A stretch of DNA of 64,000 bases from Neisseria shayeganii 871 (GCF_000226875.1 NZ_JH164926.1:575697-639696), one strand, 5' to 3'; numbered from the stretch's first letter, positions 46,910-55,646 are shown. The notes: generated by a model from the letters alone, not told the origin. Numbers and translations: made by a program.

Positions 46910-48466
46910 ATGACACCCCAAGTCCAACGCGCCGATGCGCTGCCTGCCGGCAGCCGCCTGCAAAGTTACACCATTCAGAAGGTGATTGGTTCGGGCGCCT
47001 TCGGCATCACTTATCTGGCCGAACATGTGCACTTAGGCTCGCTGCATGTGATCAAAGAGTATTTCCCCGACAGCGGCGTACGCCTCGACGGGGTAAACGT
47101 GGCGGCCAAAAGCAGCAGCGACCAAGACCTGTTCGACTGGGGCTTGAGCAGTTTTTTCAGCGAGGCCAAACTGCTTTACGGCTTGAGCCACCCCAATATC
47201 GTCAAAGTGACCGATCTGTTCGAAGCCAACGGCACCGCCTATTTTGTGATGCCCTATCTGCAGGGCAATACCCTGCACCAATGGTTGAAGGAACACCCGA
47301 AACCCGACGAAGCCGCGCTCGGACAGATTTTCATTCCCTTGCTGGAAGGCTTGAAATACATACACGAGCGCCAGCTGCTGCACCGCGACATCAAACCGGA
47401 AAACATTCTGATGACGGCCGGAGGCACGCCGGTGCTGATCGATTTCGGCGCCGCCCGCCAGGCCATTGGCCAGAAAAGCCGGCCGCTCACCCAAATCCTC
47501 ACCCCGCCGTTTGCCCCCATCGAACAATACCAATCGCGCGACGTCTTTTTGCCGGCACTGGACTTATACAGCCTCGCCGCCTGTATCTATCAAGCCGTTA
47601 CCGGCAAGCTGATTGAAGAGGCTCCCGCGCGTATTGCCGGCGAAGACACCCAGCCCAAATTGGCCGGCAGCGCATACGAACGCCATTACAGCCCCCATTT
47701 TCTGGCCGCCGTCGATTACGCCCTCAACGTGCGTGCCGAACACCGCTTCCAAAGCGCCATGGAGATGCAGCAGGCCTTACTCGGTTTGAGTCCTTCGCCC
47801 GCCCCCATACAGGCCGCAAACAACGGACAAACCGTAGCCGCCCTCTCGCCCGCCGCCCATGCCGGCAAACGGGCAGCTACGTCAGCCAGACCGGTTTTGG
47901 TCAGGAAAAAAACCGCAAAACCGGCAGCAGGCGGCAAGAAAACCGGCTGGTTGGCAGCCGGTGCATTCGTCGTCCTGCTGTGTATTTTGGCATTGGCGTT
48001 CAGCCGTTTCCGACAAGAAGCAGCGCCTACCCAAGCGAGCGAAGTCGTTGTGCGCCAAAACGACGGCCAAGCATCTTCTGCCGAGCACACCGACCCGCCT
48101 CTGCAACTGCCGGGCAGCACCGGCCAAGGCGAAGTGACAGGCATACAGATTACGGCAGAAGCCGTGGCGGCGATGAACGAAGACCTGCCCAAAATGATTG
48201 ATTCGCAAGCCATGCTGGAGCGGATTTACTATGCCGAAAACAGCCGCACCCTGGTTTATCAAGTGCGCTTCGTCAATTTCGCCGCCGGCAAGCTCAACCG
48301 CAGCGAGCTGGACCGCTTGGGCGAGATGATGCGCGACACCACCTGCCAAGATCCGAATATGCGCAGTTGGATTGTGGAAACAGCCAGCACGGTGCTGTTT
48401 GTTTTCAACGATAAAAACGGCAAACACCTGATCGACACCGCGGTATCGCGTCAGGATTGTCTGTAA
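46910..48466 (+). CDS. Membrane-bound Ser/Thr protein kinase
   Basis: The 518-residue protein has an N-terminal Hanks-type kinase domain: Gly loop IGSGAFGITYLAE (about 26-38), Lys in VIKEYF, catalytic HRDIKPENIL (about 159-168) and DFGAAR (about 178). A basic linker, one membrane span (WLAAGAFVVLLCILALAF, about 346-363) and a periplasmic domain of about 150 residues with two Cys follow. It would phosphorylate proteins recognised by the FHA domains encoded downstream. It heads an operon with a PP2C phosphatase, a protease-FHA and an FHA protein. AAGGAA precedes the ATG. Confidence 0.9.
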   Translation: MTPQVQRADALPAGSRLQSYTIQKVIGSGAFGITYLAEHVHLGSLHVIKEYFPDSGVRLDGVNVAAKSSSDQDLFDWGLSSFFSEAKLLYGLSHPNIVKVTDLFEANGTAYFVMPYLQGNTLHQWLKEHPKPDEAALGQIFIPLLEGLKYIHERQLLHRDIKPENILMTAGGTPVLIDFGAARQAIGQKSRPLTQILTPPFAPIEQYQSRDVFLPALDLYSLAACIYQAVTGKLIEEAPARIAGEDTQPKLAGSAYERHYSPHFLAAVDYALNVRAEHRFQSAMEMQQALLGLSPSPAPIQAANNGQTVAALSPAAHAGKRAATSARPVLVRKKTAKPAAGGKKTGWLAAGAFVVLLCILALAFSRFRQEAAPTQASEVVVRQNDGQASSAEHTDPPLQLPGSTGQGEVTGIQITAEAVAAMNEDLPKMIDSQAMLERIYYAENSRTLVYQVRFVNFAAGKLNRSELDRLGEMMRDTTCQDPNMRSWIVETASTVLFVFNDKNGKHLIDTAVSRQDCL

Positions 48467-48497
48467 GCCGGCGGCCTTGTCCGAAAGGAGTCTGATC

Positions 48498-49568
48498 ATG
48501 CCCATCAACTTTCACCAAGGCCAGTACATCGGCCGCCGCGACGAACAACAGGATGCGCTGGGCAATCTGGTGCTCAACGCCCACACCAAACTCTATGTGC
48601 TGGCCGACGGCATGGGCGGCCATCAGGGCGGCCAAGTCGCCAGCACCACGGTGGTGGACGCTTTTTTGGCTTTTTTTCAAAACCGAAATACCGAAGGCGA
48701 TTGGGCAAACGCCTTGCGCCAAGCTCTGGACGCAGCGAACTTCGCATTGGCCGAACATTTGCGCACACGGCCGGAGCTGTCCGGCATGGGCACCACCGTC
48801 ATCGCCGTGGTGGTGGACGAAGCAGCCGGCCGCTACCATTACATCAGTGTCGGCGACAGCCCGCTATATGGTTTTCAAGCAGGCCGTTTGGCGCGGATCA
48901 ACGCCAACCATGCTTTTGCCGAAGATCTGAAAAAATGGCAGGATGCCGGAGAAATCAGCGCCGAACAGGCCGCTCAACATCCGGCGCGCCACGCGGTAAC
49001 CAGCGCGGTGATGGGAAAAGACATTCCGCTGACCGATGACGGCAGCGGCGAGCTGGGTGCGGGAGATTGGCTGCTGCTGGCCAGCGATGGCGTGCAGACC
49101 CTCAGCGACGCAGCCGGCGGCGAGATTGAAGCCTTACTGGCGGCCGGCGGCACGGCCGAAAAACAGGTAAGCCGTTTATTGGCGGCGGTAAAAAACAAAG
49201 CCCTGCCGCAGCAAGACAACACTTCCGTAGTGCTGATCCAGGCAGGCATGGCAGACGGCAAGGCGGATGCGGCCCCTACCCAAGTATTGCCACCGCCTGT
49301 CACGGCGGCCAAAACCGAAGAGAACCGCCGGCCTGGGCGATTCTTGGGCGGACTGACTGCGGCCGGCTTGCTCCTTGCCGCCGGGTGGTGGCTGTGGCTG
49401 CAGCCGACGCCTTCACCGACCGCACCCGTGGCTACCGAAGCGCCGGCCTCGGCTCCCGCCTTACCGACCTTGCCGGCTTCAGCGGCCTTGCCACCGGCAT
49501 CAGAAGCCGTCGGCACCACCCCGCAACCCGGTTCCGACACGGCAAGCCAACCCCAAACGGAACACTGA
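48498..49568 (+). CDS. PP2C-type Ser/Thr phosphatase with membrane anchor
   Basis: Starts at ATG 48498 behind AAAGGAG (356 residues). The PP2C domain shows RRDEQQDA, VLADGMGGHQGGQVAS (metal-binding Asp), GMGTTVIAVVV, SVGDSPLYG, LLLASDGV and QQDNTSVVLI. A C-terminal span (FLGGLTAAGLLLAAGWWLWL, about 282-301) is followed by a Pro/Ala/Ser-rich periplasmic tail. It would reverse the action of the kinase encoded 31 bases upstream. A membrane-anchored PP2C is less common than the soluble bacterial form. Confidence 0.9.
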   Translation: MPINFHQGQYIGRRDEQQDALGNLVLNAHTKLYVLADGMGGHQGGQVASTTVVDAFLAFFQNRNTEGDWANALRQALDAANFALAEHLRTRPELSGMGTTVIAVVVDEAAGRYHYISVGDSPLYGFQAGRLARINANHAFAEDLKKWQDAGEISAEQAAQHPARHAVTSAVMGKDIPLTDDGSGELGAGDWLLLASDGVQTLSDAAGGEIEALLAAGGTAEKQVSRLLAAVKNKALPQQDNTSVVLIQAGMADGKADAAPTQVLPPPVTAAKTEENRRPGRFLGGLTAAGLLLAAGWWLWLQPTPSPTAPVATEAPASAPALPTLPASAALPPASEAVGTTPQPGSDTASQPQTEH

Positions 49569-49619
49569 CCGGCCTACAGACATAACTTTACCTACACACC
49601 TACAAATGGGAGAACGGAT

Positions 49620-51350
49620 ATGAAAGCCTCCGCCGATGGTTTCCGCCAACCGCTGGCCGTTGCTTGCCGCAAACTTTGTGCCGCCCTATTCTTGACAGGA
49701 CTGTTTACAGCACCCGCTGCCGCCGATCATACGCTGCAAAATCCGGTGGTAGAGGCCGGAGAATCGGTTTACCGCCTGTGGGGCGGCATGCCGGTACCGC
49801 CGGAGGTGTCGGCACAGATTGTGACGCCGGCCCTATTGAACGAAATCAACGGCAAGGGCTATGTGCGCCTCACCAACCAAGAAGGCAAAATACTGGTGTT
49901 GTTCAAGCAGAGCGGCAAACTGTATGTGTTTATCGGCCACGGTTCGGGCTACCTGATTGCCGACGGCGGTTATTTGGTGACCAACGACCATGTGGCCAAT
50001 ATGCAGGAAGGCGCACAAATATTCGTGGTGGAGTCGCTGGCGCCCAAACTCAGTCTGCTGCCCACCCAAACCCTGGCCAGCGACAACAAAAAAGATTTGG
50101 CCCTGTTGCAGGCCCCCCGTTTGCAAGGACGCCCGCTGCCCTTGGCAGACAGCCGCTTTGTGCAACCGACCCTGCCGGTGTTTTCGGTGGGTTTTCCGGG
50201 CGCGTCCGACGATTTGATGGCCGGCGGCGGCTTTGACGACCCCGCAGGTTACGTGCGCCCCAGCATCGGCGAAGGCACCCTCAAACACACCTACAAAGGC
50301 CATGCCGGCCAAGATGTGTGGGAGCACCACGCGCCCATCAGCGGCGGTAACAGCGGCGGCCCCCTGATCAACCGTTGCGGCCAAGTGGTGGGCACCAATG
50401 CCGCCGGCCACCGTCAGGTACAAAGCACCTTATTGGCGGTGGCCAATAGCGAGTTGTTGTCTTTGCTGCAAACCCGCCAAATCAGCCCGGTGCAAGCCGA
50501 GGGAGAGTGCGTGGATGCTGCGGCGGCGGCCGCCGGCCGGCAGATGCAGCTGCTCTACGGCGTGATGGCGCTGCTGTTGCTGGCCGCTTTGGGCGGGGCG
50601 GCGTATCTGTGGCGTCTGCGCGGCTTAGTGCAGGCCGGACGCAATCCGCCCATCAATTCACAGCTGATCCGAAAAATGGTGGGAGCCGAGGCGCAGCGTG
50701 TGGCCGCCGCCGCTACTCCGGCTGAGACGGGCAAATCCGCACGCCTGGCCGCTCAGGGCGGCGGAGCGGTCGATATTGCCCTGCCGGTGGGCAAGGCCAT
50801 CGTGGTCGGCCGCAGCCGGGATGCCGATGTGGTGCTGGCCCTGCCCGAGGTTTCCGCACGCCATGTGCGCTTGCGCTATGACGGCACCGCATTAGCGGTG
50901 GAAGATTTGGGCAGCCGCAACGGCAGCTTTGTCAACGGCCGGCGCGTGGACAACGCCCGTTTGCAGGCCGGCGACGTGTTGCGCCTGGGCCCGGACGAAC
51001 GCAGCCCCACTTTCACACTGCAAGCCGCCGCATCGGCAACCGTAGCGGCCGCACCCGTGCAATTGCAGCCCCTGGTGGCCGGACTGCCCGGTATCCGCCT
51101 GCAGCCGGGCCAAAGCGTACGCGTGGGGCGGGCCGCCGACAACGACGTGTGCATCCAACATCCGCAAGTGTCCGGCCACCATTGTTGCTTCAGTCTGGAC
51201 GCCGAAGGCCGCTTGTGGCTGGAAGACAAACAGTCCACCAACGGCACCTTTGTGGACCACTTCGAGCGCCGCATTGAGCGCGTACAGCTACAGGCCGGCC
51301 AAACCGTGTATCTGGCCAGCCAAGAAGTGGCCTACCAAGTGAGCGGTTAA
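49620..51350 (+). CDS. Trypsin-like serine protease, membrane span and two FHA domains
   Basis: The 576-residue protein has a signal sequence (to about 36) and a periplasmic trypsin-like domain with catalytic His in TNDHVA (about 123), Asp in KKDLALL and Ser in GGNSGGPL (about 244). One span follows (LLYGVMALLLLAALGGAAYLW, about 311-331). The cytoplasmic part has two FHA domains: VVGRSRDADVVLALPEVSARHVRL...GSRNGSFVNG (about 394-465) and VRVGRAADNDVCIQHPQVSGHHC...QSTNGTFVD (about 496-560). The combination suggests that kinase-dependent binding inside controls proteolysis outside, which is inference. Confidence 0.88.
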   Translation: MKASADGFRQPLAVACRKLCAALFLTGLFTAPAAADHTLQNPVVEAGESVYRLWGGMPVPPEVSAQIVTPALLNEINGKGYVRLTNQEGKILVLFKQSGKLYVFIGHGSGYLIADGGYLVTNDHVANMQEGAQIFVVESLAPKLSLLPTQTLASDNKKDLALLQAPRLQGRPLPLADSRFVQPTLPVFSVGFPGASDDLMAGGGFDDPAGYVRPSIGEGTLKHTYKGHAGQDVWEHHAPISGGNSGGPLINRCGQVVGTNAAGHRQVQSTLLAVANSELLSLLQTRQISPVQAEGECVDAAAAAAGRQMQLLYGVMALLLLAALGGAAYLWRLRGLVQAGRNPPINSQLIRKMVGAEAQRVAAAATPAETGKSARLAAQGGGAVDIALPVGKAIVVGRSRDADVVLALPEVSARHVRLRYDGTALAVEDLGSRNGSFVNGRRVDNARLQAGDVLRLGPDERSPTFTLQAAASATVAAAPVQLQPLVAGLPGIRLQPGQSVRVGRAADNDVCIQHPQVSGHHCCFSLDAEGRLWLEDKQSTNGTFVDHFERRIERVQLQAGQTVYLASQEVAYQVSG

Positions 51351-51381
51351 AAAGTTTTCCGATATTGTGAAGGAGCGAAAC

Positions 51382-51999
51382 ATGGCCATGACCCTGTGTG
51401 CCGCCAGCAAGCATTACTACGATCCCGAAGTGCATGCCGACTGCCCGTATTGCGGTACCGGCCAAACCGCTGCGGTGGGCACGCCCAAAACCCAGGTAGC
51501 CCCCGCCGCCCCTGCCGGTGCCGATTGGGCCAAAACCCAGCCGGTAGCGGCCTTGGCCGGCGCCGCAGCCGCCAAAACCGTGGTGATGGGCGCGGATACC
51601 GGCGCGGGCGACATCGGCACCTTGCCGGTGGTGGGCTGGCTGGTGGTGGTAGACGGCCCCGGCTTGGGCCGCGACTTCCGCCTGATTCAGGGCGAAAACC
51701 GTATCGGCCGCCAAGCCGGTTTGGAAGTGTGTTTGGATTTCGGCGCCCACAGCGATGCCGGCATCAGCCGCGAAGCGCATGCAGTGGTGGTGTTCGACCA
51801 CCACGCCAAAGAATTCTTCATCGAGCGCGGCAACAGCCGCAACCTGCCCATGCTCAACGGCAGCACCATTCGCGGCGAGCCCACTCTGCAAGCCTTCGAC
51901 CGCATCCAATTGGCGGCCACCACCCTGCTGTTCGTGCCGCTGTGCCATACCGGCCTGCACTGGGAAGGCGGGCTGTTACAGATGTTGAATCGAACTTGA
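51382..51999 (+). CDS. Zinc-ribbon plus FHA domain protein
   Basis: Starts at ATG 51382 behind AAGGAG (205 residues). An N-terminal zinc-ribbon-like segment (LCAASKHYYDPEVHADCPYCG) is followed by a flexible Ala/Pro/Thr-rich part with TPKTQVAP and AAKTVVMG, possible phosphosites, then an FHA domain (NRIGRQAGLEVCLDFGAHSDAGISREAHAVVVFD...GNSRNLPMLNG). It resembles the substrate-type FHA proteins of bacterial Ser/Thr kinases. Last gene of the operon, 31 bases after the protease gene. Confidence 0.85.
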   Translation: MAMTLCAASKHYYDPEVHADCPYCGTGQTAAVGTPKTQVAPAAPAGADWAKTQPVAALAGAAAAKTVVMGADTGAGDIGTLPVVGWLVVVDGPGLGRDFRLIQGENRIGRQAGLEVCLDFGAHSDAGISREAHAVVVFDHHAKEFFIERGNSRNLPMLNGSTIRGEPTLQAFDRIQLAATTLLFVPLCHTGLHWEGGLLQMLNRT

Positions 52000-52020
52000 G
52001 CATTTGTTTTCAGGTAGCCC

Positions 52021-52163
52021 GAGACCTTTGCACACCCTCCAGACCCGGATGCGGTTTAAGGCGTAGTAGCGCAGCGAGCGAAGACATATCATATAGATAG
52101 ACAAGCGAGCGGGCAGCGCACAACGCAGAAATGCGCCGCAGATGGGGGTTTTGCAAAGGCCTC
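52021..52163. repeat. MITE-like repeat, copy B (143 bp)
   Basis: GAGACCTTTGCACACC on the left and GGTTTTGCAAAGGCCTC on the right; the interior matches copy A with about 40 bases missing (GAAAGACATATCAT retained). A DUS (TTCAGGTAGCCC) abuts the left end. Same orientation as copy A, on the other side of the kinase operon. Confidence 0.75.
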
Positions 52164-52232
52164 AGGTTGTAAAGTCCTCAGCCCCTTACCGCCCCAAGTA
52201 TCCAGCAACCCACCGGATTGAGAACCCGCATC

Positions 52233-52511
52233 ATGCACCCCGTACAATACCAAAGCCATTTGGCAATCGTCAGCCTGATCTGCGGCCTGCTGGGCTGGAC
52301 CCTGCTGCCGCTCGCGGGCAGCATCGCCGCCGTCATCACCGGCCACATGGCGCGGCGGGACATCCGCCATAATCCCGCGCTAAGCGGCGACGGCTTGGCC
52401 CTGGCCGGCCTGATTCTCGGCTACAGCTGCCTGATTTTCAGCCTATTGGCCTTTTTCGCGATTTTCTTGTTTTTCGGCGGTTTGGCATTTTTCGCCTTAT
52501 TTGCCGGCTGA
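52233..52511 (+). CDS. DUF4190-type membrane protein, copy 2
   Basis: A 92-residue paralogue of the protein at 46,249: LAIVSLICGLLGWTLLPLAGSIAAVITGHMARRDIRHNPALSGDGLALAGLILGYS and a C-terminal hydrophobic FLFFGGLAFFALFAG. Start ATG 52233; a TTG at 52,218 is possible. Its DNA is close to copy 1, so it arose by duplication. Confidence 0.75.
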   Translation: MHPVQYQSHLAIVSLICGLLGWTLLPLAGSIAAVITGHMARRDIRHNPALSGDGLALAGLILGYSCLIFSLLAFFAIFLFFGGLAFFALFAG

Positions 52512-52532
52512 TCATCATCCGGCCCGCCCTGA

Positions 52533-52569
52533 TTTCAGGTAGCCCGCCTTATCCCCGGGCTACCTGAAA
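52533..52569. terminator. Inverted DUS pair
   Basis: TTTCAGGTAGCCCG and CGGGCTACCTGAAA, 14-bp arms over a 9-base loop, following the DUF4190 gene. Confidence 0.7.
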
Positions 52570-52641
52570 ACGCGGCCACGGCAGGGCCATCCGCCCATGC
52601 CGCGGCAAAACCTTCCACACAATGGAATAGAGAGAGAAAAC

Positions 52642-53289
52642 ATGAACCATCCTTTCGAATACACCACCGGCTGCCTGAGCGCCCCGGAAACGGCAGACTT
52701 ACAACCGTCTTTCCACACCCTCACCCCCAGCGCCTACAAAGACGGCGCCTACCGCTTGCGCCGCTATTCCAAATTCCGCTACCGCCAAAGCGACGGTTGC
52801 ATCGAACTGCAGGCCAACAGCCAATTCGTACAGGGCGACGAGCTAAACCGCTTCCAAGGCAATGTTGCCCGCACCTACGACGACCTCACCGCCGACACCA
52901 TCGCCTCCGCCGGTTTCGCCGCCATGTTCCGTCGTTTTGCCGAAACCGCCGGCCTGCCCGAGCCAGCCGAAATCGAAGTGCACCAAATGCGCATCATCGC
53001 CAAAAGCGCCGGTCAAGCAGCCGAATCCACGCCCGAAGGCATCCATCAAGACGGCTTTGACCGCATTGGCGTATTTACCGTTGCCCGCCACAATGCCGAG
53101 GGAGGTGAACTCTATTTGTGGCGCAACCCAGACGACGCCGCACCGCTGGCCGCCTGCCTGCCGCAAGCCGGCGACTTCTGCGTTTTGAACGACAGCCTGC
53201 TCTGGCACAGCGCCTCGCCCGTCAACACCCGCTCCGATGCCGAAGCCGGCTATTGGGATTTATTTGTTTTAACCGCCAACCGATCATGA
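52642..53289 (+). CDS. 2OG-Fe(II) dioxygenase family protein (PF10014-like)
   Basis: A 215-residue protein with AGAGAGAAA before the ATG. It has RRYSKFRY, EIEVHQMRIIA, PEGIHQDGFDR (His and Asp iron ligands), GGELYLWRN and FVLNDSLLWHSASPV (distal His), the layout of the PF10014 group that includes free-amino-acid hydroxylases such as isoleucine dioxygenase. It probably hydroxylates an amino acid using 2-oxoglutarate and oxygen. Its stop overlaps the start of a class V PLP enzyme, so the two probably act in one pathway. Confidence 0.85.
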   Translation: MNHPFEYTTGCLSAPETADLQPSFHTLTPSAYKDGAYRLRRYSKFRYRQSDGCIELQANSQFVQGDELNRFQGNVARTYDDLTADTIASAGFAAMFRRFAETAGLPEPAEIEVHQMRIIAKSAGQAAESTPEGIHQDGFDRIGVFTVARHNAEGGELYLWRNPDDAAPLAACLPQAGDFCVLNDSLLWHSASPVNTRSDAEAGYWDLFVLTANRS

Positions 53290-54536
53290 ACTACCCCATC
53301 GACACCATCCGCACCCGCTTCCCCGCCCTGCACCAGGCCGACGAACACGGCCAACTGCCTCTCTTGCTCGACGGCCCCGGCGGCAGCCAAGTGCCGCAAT
53401 GCGTTTTAGACGCACTGCTCGGCTATCTGGGGCGCTACAACAGCAACCTCGGCGGACATGCCGAGGCCGGCCGCCGCACCCAGGCAGTAAACGAACAGGC
53501 CCGCTCCGCCGCCGCCGACTGGCTGGGTTGCGCCGCCGACGAAATCGTGTTCGGTCTCAATTCCACCAGCCTGATGTTCAACCTCAGCCGCGCCGTTGCC
53601 CAAACTTGGCAGCCGGGCGACAACATTGTGCTCAGCAGCCTCGACCACTATTCCCACGTCTCCTCCTGGCAGCGTGCCGCCGAAGACATGGGCGTGGAGG
53701 TGCGCCTATTGCCGCTGAATGCCGAAGGCAGCGATTTGGACTACGCCGCCCTGCCCCGCCTGCTGGATGCGCGCACCCGTCTGCTGGCGTTCACCCTCGC
53801 TTCCAATGTGCTCGGCACCTTCAGCCAAGCGTCAAGCTTGGTACAGGCCGCCCGCGCCGTCGGCGCCTGGGTGAGCGTGGATGCCGTGCACGCCGCCGTC
53901 CACCGCCTGCCCGACGTCCAAGCGCTGGATTGCGATTTTCTGTTTGCCTCCGCCTACAAACTGGGTGGCCCGCATCTGGGCATGTGCTACGGCAAACGGC
54001 AGCATTGGCAAAACCTGCGCCCGTATAAAGTGGAGCCGGCGGCCGAAACCGTGCCCAACCGCTGGGAACAAGGCACCCAATCGTTTGAAGCGCAGGCCGG
54101 CTTTATCGCCATGGTGGACTACTGGGCCGGCTTGGGCGGCAGCGAAGGCAGCCGCCGCGAACGCCTGCAGACGGCCTATCGGCAAGTGGCCGCCTACGAG
54201 CAAGACCTCAACCGCATCGTGCTGCAAGGCTTTGCCGAGCGCCCCTATGTGCAGCTGTACGGCCTGTCCGCAGCCGAAGGCCGCACCCCCACTTTTGCCT
54301 TCAACATCGTGAAAAACGGCAAGGTGCAGCCCGCCGCGCCGGTCAGCCAATGGTTCGGCCGCCGCAACGTGGCCTTGGGCAACGGTAATTTCTACGCACT
54401 GGCCGTTTCGCGGCATTTGGGCTTGGGCGACGAGGGCTTTTTGCGCATCGGCTGCCTGCACTACACCAGCCACGCTGAAATCGAACGCTTCTTCAGCCTG
54501 CTCGACCAATGCGCGGCTGAATTGGGTTATCGGTAA
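53286..54536 (+). CDS. Class V PLP-dependent aminotransferase / cysteine desulfurase-like enzyme
   Basis: The 416-residue protein overlaps the dioxygenase gene in ATGA. It has the fold-type I elements LLDGPGGSQVPQ, NSNLGGHAEAGRRT, STSLMFNLSRA, LDHYSHVSSWQRA, SVDAVHAA and the PLP Lys in ASAYKLGGPHLG (about 226). NRWEQGTQSFEA near 262 also fits. It resembles the VC1184-type subgroup of cysteine desulfurase-like proteins, whose substrate is not known. A true Fe-S role is unlikely because no isc/suf gene is nearby. Confidence 0.85.
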   Translation: MNYPIDTIRTRFPALHQADEHGQLPLLLDGPGGSQVPQCVLDALLGYLGRYNSNLGGHAEAGRRTQAVNEQARSAAADWLGCAADEIVFGLNSTSLMFNLSRAVAQTWQPGDNIVLSSLDHYSHVSSWQRAAEDMGVEVRLLPLNAEGSDLDYAALPRLLDARTRLLAFTLASNVLGTFSQASSLVQAARAVGAWVSVDAVHAAVHRLPDVQALDCDFLFASAYKLGGPHLGMCYGKRQHWQNLRPYKVEPAAETVPNRWEQGTQSFEAQAGFIAMVDYWAGLGGSEGSRRERLQTAYRQVAAYEQDLNRIVLQGFAERPYVQLYGLSAAEGRTPTFAFNIVKNGKVQPAAPVSQWFGRRNVALGNGNFYALAVSRHLGLGDEGFLRIGCLHYTSHAEIERFFSLLDQCAAELGYR

Positions 54537-54557
54537 ACACCGGCTTTCAGGTAGCCT

Positions 54558-54724
54558 GAGACCTTTGCAAAACTCTCAGATGTGGATGCAGTTCAAGGCG
54601 TAGCAGCGCAGCGAGTGTGAACGTCAGGAATCCCTGTGGGACAGACATATCATACAGATAGGCAAGTGAGCGAGCAGCGCGCAACGCAGAAATGCGCCGC
54701 AGATGGAGGTTTTGCAAAGGTCTC
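54558..54724. repeat. MITE-like repeat, copy C (167 bp)
   Basis: GAGACCTTTGCAAAACTC on the left and GAGGTTTTGCAAAGGTCTC on the right. It is closest to copy A in the left 110 bases. AGCCT stands on both sides; on the left it is the end of a DUS. Confidence 0.8.
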
Positions 54725-54842
54725 AGCCTGACGGCGGTTCATTCAGGCAGTATGAGCGGCATGAGTCGGTCATGCCCCATGGTTTATATGGCTTTGAATG
54801 TGTCCCCCCTTTCCCCTCACTTACTGAAATGGAGACCACACC

Positions 54843-55646
54843 ATGTTGCACCGTTCTGTTTTCCACATCGCTAAAATGGACTGTCCTTCCGAGATACAGC
54901 TGATCCGCATGAAACTGGCAGATCAACGCCAGATTGCCGATATGCAGTTTGATATTGCACAACGGGAGCTGACCGTCATTCATCAAGGCGATTGGTTACC
55001 CATTTTGACACTGCTGGAAACCCTGAACTTAGACAGCCGACATATGCATAGCAGCCGAGATGGCATAACAGTAATGTCCTCAGCAGCAGACCAAGCCGAC
55101 CAGCGGCGGATATTGTGGCAAGTACTGCTGATCAACCTGCTGTTTTTCTTGATGGAAGGCATTGCCGGCTGGCTGTCGCACTCCATGGGGCTGCTGGCCG
55201 ACAGTTTGGATATGCTTGCCGATAGTGCGGTTTATGCCTTGGCACTGATGGCGGTAGGCAATACGTTGTTGCACAAGCGGCGGGTTGCACGCACAGCCGG
55301 GCTATTGCAGGCAGCGCTAGCCGTATGGGGCTTGGTGGAAGTGTTACGGCGTTTTTTCGGCTGGGAAGGCGCACCTGCTTATCACATCATGATGGCGGTA
55401 GCTTTCCTGGCCTTGCTGGGCAATGCTTTGTGTCTGTATTTACTACACAAAAGCCAGAACCATGAAGCCCATATGCAGGCCAGTATGATTTTTACCGCTA
55501 ACGATGTTTGGGTAAATCTGGGGGTGATTGCCGCCGCTGTGCTCACCTCGGTAACACAGTCCAAATATCCCGATTTGCTGGTGGGCGCTTTAGTGTTCGT
55601 GCTGGTGGCCAACGGTGCGCGGCGCATCTGGCAGCTGGGCAAATAG
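54843..55646 (+). CDS. Cation diffusion facilitator-type transporter
   Basis: A 267-residue protein. The first about 75 residues resemble a heavy-metal-associated ferredoxin-like domain but lack CxxC (MDCPSE only). Membrane spans begin at about 88; motif HSMGLLADSLDMLADSAVY (about 114-132) and MQASMIFTANDVWVNLGVI (about 212-230) carry the paired Asp metal sites of CDF proteins. It probably exports a divalent metal. No cytoplasmic C-terminal domain follows the last span. Confidence 0.8.
   Translation: MLHRSVFHIAKMDCPSEIQLIRMKLADQRQIADMQFDIAQRELTVIHQGDWLPILTLLETLNLDSRHMHSSRDGITVMSSAADQADQRRILWQVLLINLLFFLMEGIAGWLSHSMGLLADSLDMLADSAVYALALMAVGNTLLHKRRVARTAGLLQAALAVWGLVEVLRRFFGWEGAPAYHIMMAVAFLALLGNALCLYLLHKSQNHEAHMQASMIFTANDVWVNLGVIAAAVLTSVTQSKYPDLLVGALVFVLVANGARRIWQLGK

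Noticed and set aside
46910..51999. Part of a type VI secretion cluster
   Set aside because: Kinase, phosphatase and FHA genes recall the T6SS control set, but no tss, clpV, hcp or vgrG gene is in the window.
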